Assembly (NCBI RefSeq): GCF_014876185.1
Contig: NZ_JADALJ010000001.1
Location: 2,089,501 to 2,153,500, forward strand
Length of the DNA: 64,000 nt
From: Rufibacter sp. LB8
Lineage (GTDB): Bacteria > Bacteroidota > Bacteroidia > Cytophagales > Hymenobacteraceae
Direction: 5' to 3'
Shown here: piece by piece, positions 41,819-50,584 of the stretch
How the letters are laid out: each line of letters begins with the position of its first letter
Position numbering within the stretch: position 1 is the stretch's first letter
Made by a program: the position numbers and the translations under genes
The notes under the pieces: model-generated
What the model was told of the DNA's origin: nothing
The model's input: only the letters and a program-made list of their open reading frames with translations
The model's database searches: none

Positions 41819-41846
41819 CCTGATTCATAATTCCCAATTCTTAATT
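41819..41846. repeat. AATTCCTAATTC-type short repeat
   Basis: GATTCATAATTCCCAATTC just before the dnaE GTG start. Confidence 0.45.
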
Positions 41847-41855
41847 TTCGCTTCC

Positions 41856-44800
41856 GTGCCAGATTTTTCCCACCTCCATACCCACACCCAGTACTCGCTT
41901 TTAGACGGCGCCGCCAGCATTAGCGGGCTCATGAAAAAGGCCCAGGCCGATGGCATGAAAGCCGTCGCCATGACCGACCACGGCAACATGTTTGGGGCGT
42001 TCAACTTCGTGGCCGAGGCTAACAAGTACAATGTGAAACCCATTGTGGGCTGTGAGTTCTATCTGGTGCAGGACCGTCACCAAAAGACGTTTACCAAGGA
42101 GCAGAAAGACGTGCGTCACCACCAATTGCTGTTGGCCAAAGACCAGGAAGGCTACCAGAACCTGGCCAAGCTCTGCTCCTATTCTTACATTGACGGCCTT
42201 TACAGCAAATGGCCCCGCATTGACAAAGAACTGCTGGTAAAATACCACAAAGGCCTCATCGCCACGTCTTGCTGCATTGGTGCGGAGCTGCCGCAGGCTA
42301 TCTTGTGGAAAGGTGAAGAAGAAGCCGAAAAACTGCTACAGTGGTGGCTGGACTTGTTCGGGGACGATTACTACATTGAGATTCAGCGCCACGGGCTCAT
42401 GAACATTGACAACACTGGCTTGTCTCAGGAAGACGTAAACCAGGTGTTGCTCAGATTTGCCATCAAGTACAATGTCAAGGTTATTTGTACCAATGACAGC
42501 CATTACGTAGAGCAGACCGACTGGAACGCGCATGACATTCTCCTGTGCGTAAATACCGGCGAGCAGGAAAGTGTACCCGTAGGCGATTTCCAGACGCAGT
42601 ACTTCCGGATGATGAGCGGTAGCGGCGAGGTGATTTACGACACGCTCACCAACATCAGAAACAGCTACGGCCATGACGAGAACGTGCGCCGCATGTTGTA
42701 CCGCATTGAGGAAGAGCAGCAGAAACCGCGCCCGCAGGACCGCTTCGGCTTCCCCAACGACCAGTTCTTTTTCAAGAGCCAGGCCGAGATGAACCAGCTG
42801 TTCGCGGACGTGCCCTTCGCCGTGGACAACACCAATGAGATTGTAGACAAGATAACGCCACCTAAGCTGCAGCGCGATATCCTGTTGCCCAATTTTCCGC
42901 TTCCTCCGGAGCACCCCACCGCAGACTTGTTTTTGCGTCACTTAACCTTTGAAGGCGCCAAGAAACGCTACCATGAGATTACGCCAGAGGTAGAGGAACG
43001 CCTGAACTACGAGCTGGGCATTATTGAGACCATGGGCTTTGCGGGCTACTTCCTCATCACCCAGGATTTTATTAACAAAGGCCGCAGCATGGGCGTGGCC
43101 GTGGGTCCGGGCCGGGGTTCGGCGGCGGGTTCTGCCGTGGCCTACTGCGTGGGAATCACCAACATCGACCCTATTAAATACGCCTTGCTGTTTGAGCGTT
43201 TCCTGAATCCGGAACGGGTGTCTATGCCCGATATTGATATTGACTTTGATGACGTAAACCGGCAGCGCGTGATTGATTACGTGGTGGAGAAGTACGGAAA
43301 AACGCAGGTGGCCCAGATCATCACCTTCGGTACCATGGCGGCTAAATCGTCTATCAAAGACGTGGCCCGCGTGCTGGATTTACCTTTGTCCGAGGCCAAC
43401 GAACTAGCCAAAATGGTACCTGAAGTACCCGGCACCACGCTGGCCAAAGCATTTATAGAATCGCCGGAACTGGCCTCCATTAGAGACGGAAACGATTTAC
43501 GCGCCAAAACCCTAAAACTAGCTGAAAAGTTGGAAGGCTCGGTGCGCAACACGGGTATCCACGCGGCGGGCGTGATCATCGCGCCAGATGACATTACCAA
43601 CTACATTCCAGTGTCTACCTCCAAAGACTCTGACCTCTTGGTGACCCAGTTTGACGGCAAGGTGATTGAGAGCGCCGGCATGCTGAAAATGGACTTTCTG
43701 GGCCTGAAAACCCTATCAATTCTGAAAGATGCCATGGCTCTGATCAAGCGCAACTACGGCGTGGAGATTGACATTGACAACATTCCGCTGGACGACGAGA
43801 AAACCTACGCCCTTTACCAGCGCGGCGATACCATTGGTACGTTCCAGTTTGAGTCTGAGGGCATGCGCATGTACCTCAAGGACCTGAAGCCAACCAACAT
43901 TGAAGACTTGATTGCCATGAATGCCCTGTACCGCCCAGGTCCTATGCAGTTCATCCCTAACTTCATTAACCGGAAACAGGGCCGCGAGGAAGTGGAATAC
44001 CCGCACATCCTGCTGGAACCGCTTTTGAAGAACACCTACGGCATCATGGTGTACCAGGAGCAGATTATGCAGACGGCGCAAGTTCTAGCAGGTTACTCCC
44101 TGGGTGGTGCGGATTTGCTTCGCCGGGCGATGGGGAAGAAGGACATGAAGAAGATGGCCCAGGAACGCGAGAAATTCGTGGCTGGGGCTAAGGAGATTCA
44201 TGGCATTGCCGCCAAGCAGGCCTCTGAGGTATTTGACGTGATGGAGAAATTTGCGCAGTACGGCTTCAACCGCTCGCACTCCGCCGCCTACTCCGTGGTG
44301 GCTTACCAAACCGGTTACCTCAAGGCGCATTACCCAGCCGAGTACATGGCCGCCGTGCTTACCCACAACATGAACGACATCAAGAAAGTGACGTTCTTTA
44401 TTGAGGAGGCGCGCAAGCAGCAGATTCAGGTTTTGGGACCCGATGTGAATGAATCCATCCATCAGTTCAACGTGAACCAACAAGGGCAAATCCGTTTCGG
44501 GATGGGCGCTGTGAAGGGCACCGGCGAGGCCGCCGTGGAAGCCATCATTGAAGAGCGCGAACAGAACGGTCCCTACACCGATGTCTTTGACTTTGCCAAA
44601 CGCGTGAACCTGCGCGCCGTGAACAAGAAGACGTTTGAAAGTTTGGCCCAAGCCGGAGCCTTTGACTCGTTTGAACGCTACCACCGCGCCCAGTACATTG
44701 AAACCCCGCCCGGCGAAACCATCAACCTCCTGGAGAAGGCCGTCCGTTTCGGAAACCAGTACCAGGCCGAGAAAAGCGCCGCCCAACAGTCTCTGTTCGG

Positions 44801-45491
44801 TGGTGGCGGAGCGGTAGATATGCCTTTGCCGAAGGTGCCAGACGTACAACCTTGGTCCTTAACCGAGATGCTTCGCCGCGAGAAAGAGGTGATTGGTTTC
44901 TACCTGTCGGGCCACCCGCTAGACCAGTTCAAATTGGAGATTGATTCCTACTGCACTTGTAGCCTAGACCGCATTGAGGAGTTCAAAGGCCGTGACGTAA
45001 ACGTGGCTGGTATCATCAGCAACGTGGTCATGCGGACCGGTAAAAACGGCAACCCGTTCCTGCTCTTCTCCTTGGAGGATTATGACAACACCATGGGCCT
45101 GGCCTTGTTTGGGGAGGATTTTGTAAAGTTCTCTCCTTATGTGAAAGAGGGCATGTACCTGTTCATAAGAGCCAAGGTAACCTTACGCTACAAGTCTGAG
45201 GACCAGTGGGAATTGAAACCGCTCTCTATGCAACTGCTTTCTGATGTAGCTGATAAGATGGCCAAAGGTGTGCGCATGGATATTGACATCCGAAACATCA
45301 ACGCCCTGTTAATTGACCGGCTGGAAGAAGCCGCTGTAAACAGCCCCGGGCAGAAGAAACTGGAATTGGTGTTGACAGAGCCGGGGGAACGTTTGGCGGT
45401 GGAATTGTTTTCTAGAAAATATAGAATTGACCCGAAGGCTTTTTTGCAGAACGTGAAGGATTTGGAAGTGGCGACGTGTCAGTTGATTTGA
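41856..45491 (+). CDS. dnaE: DNA polymerase III alpha subunit
   Basis: 1211 residues from a GTG start at 41856 ([21 protein letters not shown]). The PHP domain is at 1-210 (HTHTQYS, MTDHGNM). The polymerase core carries the catalytic aspartates in [10 protein letters not shown] (about 447-456), with [12 protein letters not shown] before it and fingers including [16 protein letters not shown]. The tandem HhH region follows, then the C-terminal OB fold (about 1040-1120, [28 protein letters not shown]) and tau-binding tail. It is the replicative polymerase. An unrelated AT-rich gene follows by 12 bp. Confidence 0.97.
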   Translation: MPDFSHLHTHTQYSLLDGAASISGLMKKAQADGMKAVAMTDHGNMFGAFNFVAEANKYNVKPIVGCEFYLVQDRHQKTFTKEQKDVRHHQLLLAKDQEGYQNLAKLCSYSYIDGLYSKWPRIDKELLVKYHKGLIATSCCIGAELPQAILWKGEEEAEKLLQWWLDLFGDDYYIEIQRHGLMNIDNTGLSQEDVNQVLLRFAIKYNVKVICTNDSHYVEQTDWNAHDILLCVNTGEQESVPVGDFQTQYFRMMSGSGEVIYDTLTNIRNSYGHDENVRRMLYRIEEEQQKPRPQDRFGFPNDQFFFKSQAEMNQLFADVPFAVDNTNEIVDKITPPKLQRDILLPNFPLPPEHPTADLFLRHLTFEGAKKRYHEITPEVEERLNYELGIIETMGFAGYFLITQDFINKGRSMGVAVGPGRGSAAGSAVAYCVGITNIDPIKYALLFERFLNPERVSMPDIDIDFDDVNRQRVIDYVVEKYGKTQVAQIITFGTMAAKSSIKDVARVLDLPLSEANELAKMVPEVPGTTLAKAFIESPELASIRDGNDLRAKTLKLAEKLEGSVRNTGIHAAGVIIAPDDITNYIPVSTSKDSDLLVTQFDGKVIESAGMLKMDFLGLKTLSILKDAMALIKRNYGVEIDIDNIPLDDEKTYALYQRGDTIGTFQFESEGMRMYLKDLKPTNIEDLIAMNALYRPGPMQFIPNFINRKQGREEVEYPHILLEPLLKNTYGIMVYQEQIMQTAQVLAGYSLGGADLLRRAMGKKDMKKMAQEREKFVAGAKEIHGIAAKQASEVFDVMEKFAQYGFNRSHSAAYSVVAYQTGYLKAHYPAEYMAAVLTHNMNDIKKVTFFIEEARKQQIQVLGPDVNESIHQFNVNQQGQIRFGMGAVKGTGEAAVEAIIEEREQNGPYTDVFDFAKRVNLRAVNKKTFESLAQAGAFDSFERYHRAQYIETPPGETINLLEKAVRFGNQYQAEKSAAQQSLFGGGGAVDMPLPKVPDVQPWSLTEMLRREKEVIGFYLSGHPLDQFKLEIDSYCTCSLDRIEEFKGRDVNVAGIISNVVMRTGKNGNPFLLFSLEDYDNTMGLALFGEDFVKFSPYVKEGMYLFIRAKVTLRYKSEDQWELKPLSMQLLSDVADKMAKGVRMDIDIRNINALLIDRLEEAAVNSPGQKKLELVLTEPGERLAVELFSRKYRIDPKAFLQNVKDLEVATCQLI

Positions 45492-45503
45492 GGCAATACT
45501 AAT

Positions 45504-45875
45504 ATGGAAACTCAGTTAGACAGCTCAAATTATTCAGATACACCCATTTATAAAATATGGGTTGATATTATAGAACTGATGATTCCAAGATTTTCTGCTT
45601 GGCTTGTGAATCATTCCTTTAGAAGTCAGGAAGTAGTATTAAATCGTTCGGGTGTTCACATATACCATCAGAAGGGAGAAATAATCTTAGAAATCTATTA
45701 CAGTCAACCTAATAAAAACTTGTACTGCCTGCTAAGGGATAATAAGACTGAAGAAATAGTACCTTGGTCAGGCGAAAGTTTTCCCTTAAAAACTGTTCTT
45801 GCTATAAACAATAGGAATGATTTATTTAAAGCAGTAGAAGAACTGGAAGTATTTTTAAAGAACCAATTCGAATAA
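45504..45875 (+). CDS. Hypothetical AT-rich orphan gene
   Basis: 123 residues, ATG at 45504, 12 bp behind dnaE. Base composition is clearly more AT-rich than dnaE. No signal peptide or membrane helix. The protein is alternately charged with strands such as VVLNRSGVHIYHQKGEIILEIYYS and a C-terminal helix AVEELEVFLKNQFE. Size and style resemble small immunity or antitoxin-like proteins, but I recognise no family. It starts the accessory patch that continues with the RAYT pair, so it is probably acquired. Confidence 0.6.
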   Translation: METQLDSSNYSDTPIYKIWVDIIELMIPRFSAWLVNHSFRSQEVVLNRSGVHIYHQKGEIILEIYYSQPNKNLYCLLRDNKTEEIVPWSGESFPLKTVLAINNRNDLFKAVEELEVFLKNQFE

Positions 45876-45923
45876 AAATTAAGTCAATTTTTTAAATTAA
45901 GATAGACAGTGAAGCCCGCTCTT

Positions 45924-46052
45924 CCGGATTTATCAATCCGGTAGTTGTCTGTCGGGGATTTATCAATCCCCGTGCTCAAGCTTTCCCTATTAGCCTGCAA
46001 CGGGGATTTGGAAATCCCCGACATAGTGGTTCGGGATTGGTAAATCCCGAAC
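45924..46052. repeat. REP hairpin array upstream of RAYT1
   Basis: Four perfect hairpins: CCGGATTTATCAATCCGG (45924-45941, followed by TAG, giving GGTAG), CGGGGATTTATCAATCCCCG (45953-45972), CGGGGATTTGGAAATCCCCG (46001-46020), and a 24-bp GTTCGGGATT unit (46029-46052). Stems vary but keep a GGATTNNNNAATCC plan. Confidence 0.88.
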
Positions 46053-46105
46053 AGCGTCTAGATGGCAACTAGAAACTGAGTTTTTTATTTGCCGTAGCTC
46101 TTTAT

Positions 46106-46669
46106 ATGGGCATCAAAAACAAAATCCATGAAGGCCATCTACATTATTTGACATTAACAGTAGTGGATTGGATTGATGTTTTCACTAGGCCTATTTATAG
46201 ACACATCATTCTAGATTCACTCAAGTTCTGCCAAGAAAGGAAAGGGCTGGAATTATATGCTTGGGTTTTAATGAGCAATCACCTACACATGATCGCAACA
46301 GCTAAAGATGGATTTCACCTTTCTGACATTCTCAGGGACTTCAAAAAATTTACAAGCAGAAGCATCGTGACAGCAATCCAAATGGAAAATGAAAGCAGAA
46401 GAGAATGGATGCTGCACCGTTTCCAGTTTCCGGCCAATGTGCATTCCAAAGTAATCAACCACAAATTTTGGCAAGATGGGAACGAGGCGAAGGAAATCCA
46501 TTCCAACGAGTTCCTTCAACAGAAGCTTGACTACATTCATCAAAATCCAGTACGGGCCGAGATTGTGCAGGAACCAGAGCACTATTTATACAGTTCCGCC
46601 CGAGATTATGCGGGCACCAAAGGACTCCCCTTCTTCTGCAATGGCTGCCCGTGGTTCACGGCGGAGTAG
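46106..46669 (+). CDS. REP-associated tyrosine transposase 1 (RAYT, Y1 family)
   Basis: 187 residues. The HUH motif is HLH at 59-61 in LMSNHLH. The catalytic Tyr is Y143 in KLDYIHQNPVRAEIV, the RAYT hallmark, with FWQDGNEAKEIHSNEFLQQ before it. Such enzymes nick single-stranded DNA at REP hairpins and are thought to spread them without being a full insertion sequence. It lies beside its own hairpin array, convergent with a close paralogue. Its C-terminus (from about residue 172) departs from the paralogue and its stop codon lies inside a REP hairpin. Confidence 0.92.
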   Translation: MGIKNKIHEGHLHYLTLTVVDWIDVFTRPIYRHIILDSLKFCQERKGLELYAWVLMSNHLHMIATAKDGFHLSDILRDFKKFTSRSIVTAIQMENESRREWMLHRFQFPANVHSKVINHKFWQDGNEAKEIHSNEFLQQKLDYIHQNPVRAEIVQEPEHYLYSSARDYAGTKGLPFFCNGCPWFTAE

Positions 46670-46712
46670 GAACTCCGCAGCAGATAGGTTCGGGAGTAGG
46701 AACTCCCGAACA
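46661..46712. repeat. REP hairpins between the RAYT genes
   Basis: GCGGAGTAGGAACTCCGC (46661-46678) and a 24-bp GTTCGGGAGT-AGGA-ACTCCCGAAC unit (46689-46712), then a broken CTCCCGAACAGCG copy. Both carry the tetranucleotide GTAG. Confidence 0.85.
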
Positions 46713-46755
46713 GCGAAGGACCTCCCGAACAGCGAATAGAGTAGCATACTTTATT

Positions 46756-47301
46756 TTACTCTACCAGCAACACGTTCAGTAAACCCTTGCCGCCGGCATA
46801 ATCTAGGGCTGAACTATAGGTGTAATGTTCCGGCTCATAGACCAATTCTGCCCGGACCGGATTCATATGAATATAGTCTAGCTTCTGTTGAAGGAATTCA
46901 TTTGAGTGAATTTCTTTGGCTTCATTTCCGTCTTGCCAGAATTTAAAATGATAGGATTTGGCATTGGTGGCAGCCGCGAAATGGAAACGAGGCAGCATCC
47001 ATTCTTTCCGGCTTTCGTTTTCCAGTTGGATGGCTTGGGTAATTCTGCGGCTAGTGAATTGTTTATAATCGCGGAGGATGTCAGCCAAATTCTTTCCGTC
47101 TGGTGCCGAAGCAATGAAGTGAAGGTGATTGCTCATGACCACCCATGCGTATAATTCCAGCCCTTTCTTTTCCTGACAAAACTTTAAGGAGTCGAGCAGA
47201 ATGTGACGGTAAACAGGCTTGGTGAAAACATCTACCCAGTCCACCACTGTTAAGGTCACAAAATAGAGATAGCCTTCGTGGATTTTGTTTTTGATGCCCA
47301 T
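46756..47301 (-). CDS. REP-associated tyrosine transposase 2 (RAYT, Y1 family)
   Basis: 181 residues, very similar to RAYT1 over the first 170 (identical MGIKNKIHEG start and HSNEFLQQKLDYIH block). HLH at 59-61 and catalytic Y143 (DYIHMNPVRAELV) are intact, so the enzyme should be active. It faces RAYT1. Upstream lie a TACTTTTG box and two hairpins of the same family. The ending GGKGLLNVLLVE is the probable native C-terminus lost from RAYT1. Confidence 0.92.
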   Translation of the reverse strand: MGIKNKIHEGYLYFVTLTVVDWVDVFTKPVYRHILLDSLKFCQEKKGLELYAWVVMSNHLHFIASAPDGKNLADILRDYKQFTSRRITQAIQLENESRKEWMLPRFHFAAATNAKSYHFKFWQDGNEAKEIHSNEFLQQKLDYIHMNPVRAELVYEPEHYTYSSALDYAGGKGLLNVLLVE

Positions 47302-47318
47302 TCCTCAAAATACGGTTG

Positions 47319-47326
47319 CAAAAGTA
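47319..47326 (-). promoter_or_regulatory. -7 box for RAYT2
   Basis: Minus-strand TACTTTTG, 17 bp before the ATG. Confidence 0.4.
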
Positions 47327-47344
47327 TCGAAAGTTGCAGAAAAA

Positions 47345-47390
47345 GGGAGCAGAACTCCCAAATCGCATATTTCTGGAGTACAACTCCAGA
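47345..47390. repeat. REP hairpins upstream of RAYT2
   Basis: GGGAGCAGAACTCCC (47345-47359) and TCTGGAGTACAACTCCAGA (47372-47390). Same GGAG-loop-CTCC design as the hairpins between the genes. Confidence 0.75.
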
Positions 47391-47429
47391 AGAGCTATTC
47401 AGATTAACCCAATTCAAAAGCCATTCCCC

Positions 47430-47459
47430 TTGCCTTTTCCAAAAATATACGTACCTTTG
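47430..47459 (+). promoter_or_regulatory. Strong two-element promoter with no coding sequence behind it
   Basis: TTG (47430-47432), 19-bp spacer, TACCTTTG (47452-47459): both consensus parts at the ideal spacing. The next start codon (trxA) is 390 bp away and has its own -7 box. Confidence 0.65.
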
Positions 47460-47463
47460 TCTC

Positions 47464-47670
47464 AACCTTCGGGTTCTTGGCTTTTCCGGTTTAAAGTTGG
47501 CTTCCACCTCTTTCTACTAGAAAAGCCTTGCCTTTTTTAGGGAAGCCTCGTTCTGAGGTGTGCCCTTTCACGTTTCTCTGCCACTGAAGGCAATCTTGAG
47601 AGAAGCCTTGCCGCCGTTTCTGCCACCATTTTCTGGAATTAGCCAATCTGTCAGGGAGGCGCGTTCCTAA
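47464..47670 (+). ncRNA. Candidate 6S-like regulatory RNA
   Basis: About 200 nt downstream of the 47430-47459 promoter with no reading frame. It begins with a UUCG-capped hairpin (AACCTTCGGGTT, 47464-47475), then folds as one long rod. TTGGCT (47477-47482) pairs AGCCAA (47641-47646), TTCC (47484-47487) pairs GGAA (47635-47638) and GGCTTC (47499-47504) pairs GAAGCC (47602-47607). TTGCCTT (47528-47534) pairs AAGGCAA (47587-47593), and the apex is closed by AGGG/CCCT and CCTC/GAGG. A long rod with internal bubbles is the form of 6S RNA. Bacteroidota have a described 6S-Flavo family; identity is inference. Confidence 0.5.
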
Positions 47671-47701
47671 CCTTTTCCCCGGATATCAGTAGATATAGGC
47701 A

Positions 47702-47740
47702 CGTTTTAGGCTTCATTTTCAGAAATGAGCCCGAAAACGG
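47702..47740. repeat. PAL palindrome
   Basis: CGTTTTAGGCTTCATTTTC left part, GAGCCCGAAAACGG right arm, between the candidate RNA and the trxA promoter. Confidence 0.8.
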
Positions 47741-47806
47741 TTTCCTGCAGGATATTGACACACCTGACAGAAAAGCATAGCTTTACCAACTAAATAGAAT
47801 TGGTTC

Positions 47807-47814
47807 TATATTTG
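47807..47814 (+). promoter_or_regulatory. -7 box for trxA
   Basis: TATATTTG, 37 bp before the ATG. Confidence 0.45.
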
Positions 47815-47851
47815 ACCAACAACTTCCATTAGCACATAAAAACGAAAAATC

Positions 47852-48178
47852 ATGGCACATAAAGCAATTGAGATCACCGATGCGAACTTTGAGGAGATCA
47901 TCAACTCAGATAAACCTGTATTAGTAGACTTCTGGGCCGAGTGGTGCGGACCTTGCCGCATGGTAGGACCCGTGGTAGAAGAACTAGCCGGCGACTATGA
48001 AGGCCGCGTGGTGGTAGGCAAAGTAGACGTGGACGCCAACCCACAGACCTCTGCCAAATTCGGGATCAGAAGCATTCCTACGCTGTTGGTTTTCAAAAAC
48101 GGACAAGTGGTAGACAAGCAAGTAGGCGCCGTTCCCAAGAACGTGTTGGCCCAGAAACTAGATGGCCAGTTAGCATAA
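47852..48178 (+). CDS. trxA: Thioredoxin
   Basis: 108 residues, the standard length, with the active site WCGPC at 31-35 and the cis-Pro in [12 protein letters not shown]. It is a general cytoplasmic thiol reductant serving ribonucleotide reductase, peroxidases and others. Own -7 box upstream and a strong hairpin terminator downstream, so it is monocistronic. Confidence 0.96.
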   Translation: MAHKAIEITDANFEEIINSDKPVLVDFWAEWCGPCRMVGPVVEELAGDYEGRVVVGKVDVDANPQTSAKFGIRSIPTLLVFKNGQVVDKQVGAVPKNVLAQKLDGQLA

Positions 48179-48202
48179 ACTGAATCACCCGCTTCAAAAC
48201 AG

Positions 48203-48234
48203 AAAAGCCGCTCCTGCACAAGGGGCGGCTTTTT
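48203..48234 (+). terminator. trxA terminator
   Basis: AAAAGCCGC..GCGGCTTTTT hairpin 25 bp after the stop. Confidence 0.85.
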
Positions 48235-48272
48235 CGTTTTCGGGCTCATTTCTGGAAATGGGGCCGAAAACG
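48235..48272. repeat. PAL palindrome
   Basis: CGTTTTCGGGCTCATTT left arm, GGGGCCGAAAACG right arm, abutting the trxA terminator. Confidence 0.85.
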
Positions 48273-48301
48273 GGAGTTGCCAGATTATCTAAAATGTCTG
48301 T

Positions 48302-48455
48302 GCTGGCGCGAGTCTCCAGAATCGTGCCCAGGAATGGATGAAGTCTCCAGACTCCAGTTTCAAAATTCTTGTTCCTAATTCTTGTTCCTAATTCTAACCG
48401 AAACCAGCCACTCGCTTTATACTAGCGCACGAACCGGGAGTCTTGCGCCAGCACA
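48302..48455. repeat. MITE-like element with TGCTGGCGCGAGTC ends
   Basis: Left end TGCTGGCGCGAGTCTCC, right end GGGAGTCTTGCGCCAGCA. Subterminal GTCTCCAGACTCC repeats and an AATTCTTGTTCCTAATTC segment inside. Short relative nested at 39392-39452. With two PAL copies it explains the 48179-48538 gap. Confidence 0.7.
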
Positions 48456-48463
48456 ATAGAGCC

Positions 48464-48505
48464 TGCGTTTTCGGGCTCATTTCTGAAAATGAGGCCGAAA
48501 ACGCA
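48464..48505. repeat. PAL palindrome
   Basis: TGCGTTTTCGGGCTCATTT left arm, GAGGCCGAAAACGCA right arm; flanking bases also pair. Confidence 0.85.
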
Positions 48506-48538
48506 GTTCAGGCAAAGCCTTTCTTCTTTGGGGAGGGG

Positions 48539-50473
48539 CTACTCACAGTCGCACAGCGCTTTTTCGGCGGCGCAGATATCTGTGTAGCCTTGCTCTAGCA
48601 GGCGTATCAGGCTGTTGAGGCGTTGGCTGTGTTCCCGGTAAAGGCTGAGTTTGCCTTCGGTGGGCGGAGATTTCATCAGGGTTTCCAGCTCCAGGATCTG
48701 CGCTTTTAATTCTCCTTTCTTTTCATAGAGCCGCTGCATGTGGGCCGGCAAGGTGTCGTTAGACGGGAACTGCGTTTTGAAGGCGTTTTCCATGCAGGCG
48801 TCTTGCTTCAGGAAGGCAATGATCTTGCGGTCCAGTTGCATGGTGAGCTCCTGCAGGCGGGAGCGTTCCTTCTCCAGTTGCTGTTCCTGGTAGCGCTGGT
48901 TGAACAGTTGGGTGGCTTTTTTCACTTCCTCGCGGCAGCTGCGGCATTTGGTGGCGTTGGCTTTCTCCAGCAAATTGTTCCGAAGGGCCAAATTTTCCTC
49001 GGTGGGCGTGGCGTTGCGCAGGCGCGTCACTTCTTTGTCATAAGTTTCATTGTACTGCGTGGTCTCTAGGCGTTTTACGTGGCGGGTCAGGCCTTCGCCC
49101 TCTAAAGAACTGGCCAGATACTCCTGGCTGGGCAATTCCACCGAATACAGTTTGTTCAGGTAGTACTCGCGCTGGGCCGCCGTGAAGGGTTTGTCCTGTT
49201 CCTGGTCCAGATCCAGCAGGGTGTTCACCAGTTCCCGGCCGCTGCGCAGGTTATGGTCGGTTTCCATGTAGGCGTCTGCGTTGGACAGAATGGTCTGGTA
49301 TTCGTTCTTGAAAATGCGTTGGTAGGTGTGGTTGCGGGAGAATTCACGGTCGCGCTGCTGCGCCAGGCCTTTGAGCCGTTTGTAGTCCTGAATGACCGCG
49401 AACATGGTTTTGGCGTTCCCCTCGGGGCTGTTGTTTTTGTAGTTGAGGCGGTAATTGTTCAGGTTCTGCTTAAGGTCCGCGAAGTTCCTGAGAAACTCCA
49501 CATAGTATTTTTCCTGCTTGTAGGCGTCATCATTCACCAAACCTGAATTGTAGGCCTGTTCAATGCGCACCCGGCGTTTCTCAATGGATTCAGTGGTGAT
49601 TTCTGAGCCCGTGAGCGCATCCATCTTGTACAGGCTCTTGTAGTTGGCCACCACCAGCACCGGATAATCTTTGAACGCCAGCGCCGCCTCCAGCTTCTGC
49701 CGCTCAAACCCCTGCGGACTGTTGCTCAGTAACTCCGCCAGGCGGGCGGTGCGCAAAGCCGGAATTTTCGCAAAACTCGGCACGAACACATAAACCCGCA
49801 CAGAATGCAAGCGCGTGTCAAAATTCTGGCCTTCATACAGCCTGATGGTGGAGCTGAATTTGTATTCTTTTTTCTGCGCCACGTTCCGGATCAGATTCCC
49901 GAACTCGCCCACCAGGGAGAAAAGCGGCAACTGCGCCGTGCCCTGCTTGCTGATGTTGGTGAGTTGGTTGGCGATGAGGTTGAAGAACACCTCGCGGCTG
50001 TCTGAGGTGAACAGTTTGGCGTCAATGGTGGCGTCAATGTTGCGTTCATCCTGGGCCAGGGGCAGTTTGTCAATGATTCTGATGGCCTCAATGTTGTCTG
50101 AGATGCGGGTCACGTACTCTTTCTTGGCGTTGGGCGGCTCAATGGCGAAGTTGTACAGCGGGTACACCACCGGTTCCTGCCCAAACAGCTTGGCGTTCTT
50201 GAGCTGCGCCGAAATAAACAACGACTCCAGGTTCACAAAATCGCGCCGGCGGGCTTTGGACGAGCCTTTTTCCAGTTCGTTGACCACCTTGGTAAACTGC
50301 CCGGCGTTGAACAGGTACATGTCGGTGGTGAGGTACTGCCATTCATCGGTGAACTCAAATTTGTCCAGGTAATTATAGCCCAAACGGGTTTCAATCATGT
50401 CCTGCGCCTGCGTTTTGCCCGCCACCAAGCCCAGCCACACCATGCACCACCAAACCAGTCTTTGTCTCATCAT
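48539..50473 (-). CDS. Hypothetical secreted helical protein with cysteine-rich C-terminus
   Basis: 644 residues from the ATG at 50473 (MMRQRLVWWCMVWLGLVAGKTQAQ, a signal peptide); the longer frame overlaps the divergent gene. The mature protein is mostly helical, with coiled-coil stretches in the last 250 residues (QRYQEQQLEKERSRLQELTM, KKGELKAQILELETLM). Cysteines cluster at CRSC, DACMEN and the extreme end DICAAEKALCDCE. No domain recognised. Predicted periplasmic or surface location. Codon use is like that of neighbours, so it appears native. Confidence 0.7.
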   Translation of the reverse strand: MMRQRLVWWCMVWLGLVAGKTQAQDMIETRLGYNYLDKFEFTDEWQYLTTDMYLFNAGQFTKVVNELEKGSSKARRRDFVNLESLFISAQLKNAKLFGQEPVVYPLYNFAIEPPNAKKEYVTRISDNIEAIRIIDKLPLAQDERNIDATIDAKLFTSDSREVFFNLIANQLTNISKQGTAQLPLFSLVGEFGNLIRNVAQKKEYKFSSTIRLYEGQNFDTRLHSVRVYVFVPSFAKIPALRTARLAELLSNSPQGFERQKLEAALAFKDYPVLVVANYKSLYKMDALTGSEITTESIEKRRVRIEQAYNSGLVNDDAYKQEKYYVEFLRNFADLKQNLNNYRLNYKNNSPEGNAKTMFAVIQDYKRLKGLAQQRDREFSRNHTYQRIFKNEYQTILSNADAYMETDHNLRSGRELVNTLLDLDQEQDKPFTAAQREYYLNKLYSVELPSQEYLASSLEGEGLTRHVKRLETTQYNETYDKEVTRLRNATPTEENLALRNNLLEKANATKCRSCREEVKKATQLFNQRYQEQQLEKERSRLQELTMQLDRKIIAFLKQDACMENAFKTQFPSNDTLPAHMQRLYEKKGELKAQILELETLMKSPPTEGKLSLYREHSQRLNSLIRLLEQGYTDICAAEKALCDCE

Positions 50474-50584
50474 GTATTCTAAAACTCTCAACTTACGTAA
50501 CGAACCAATCCCGTGCCTCGTGCCTTTCCCACAAAGTTCGCACCTAAAATAGCCAAAGCAAACAGGAAAAGGTTGCTTGCTGTT

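Noticed and set aside
45924-46052. Repeated hairpins resembling a CRISPR array
   Set aside because: Repeat units differ in sequence, spacers differ widely in length (11-28 bp) and no cas genes are near; the adjacent RAYT genes explain them as REP elements.
46106-47301. Full IS200/IS605 insertion sequence
   Set aside because: No TnpB gene and no IS200-type ends; the proteins carry the RAYT-specific YIHxNPVRA block.
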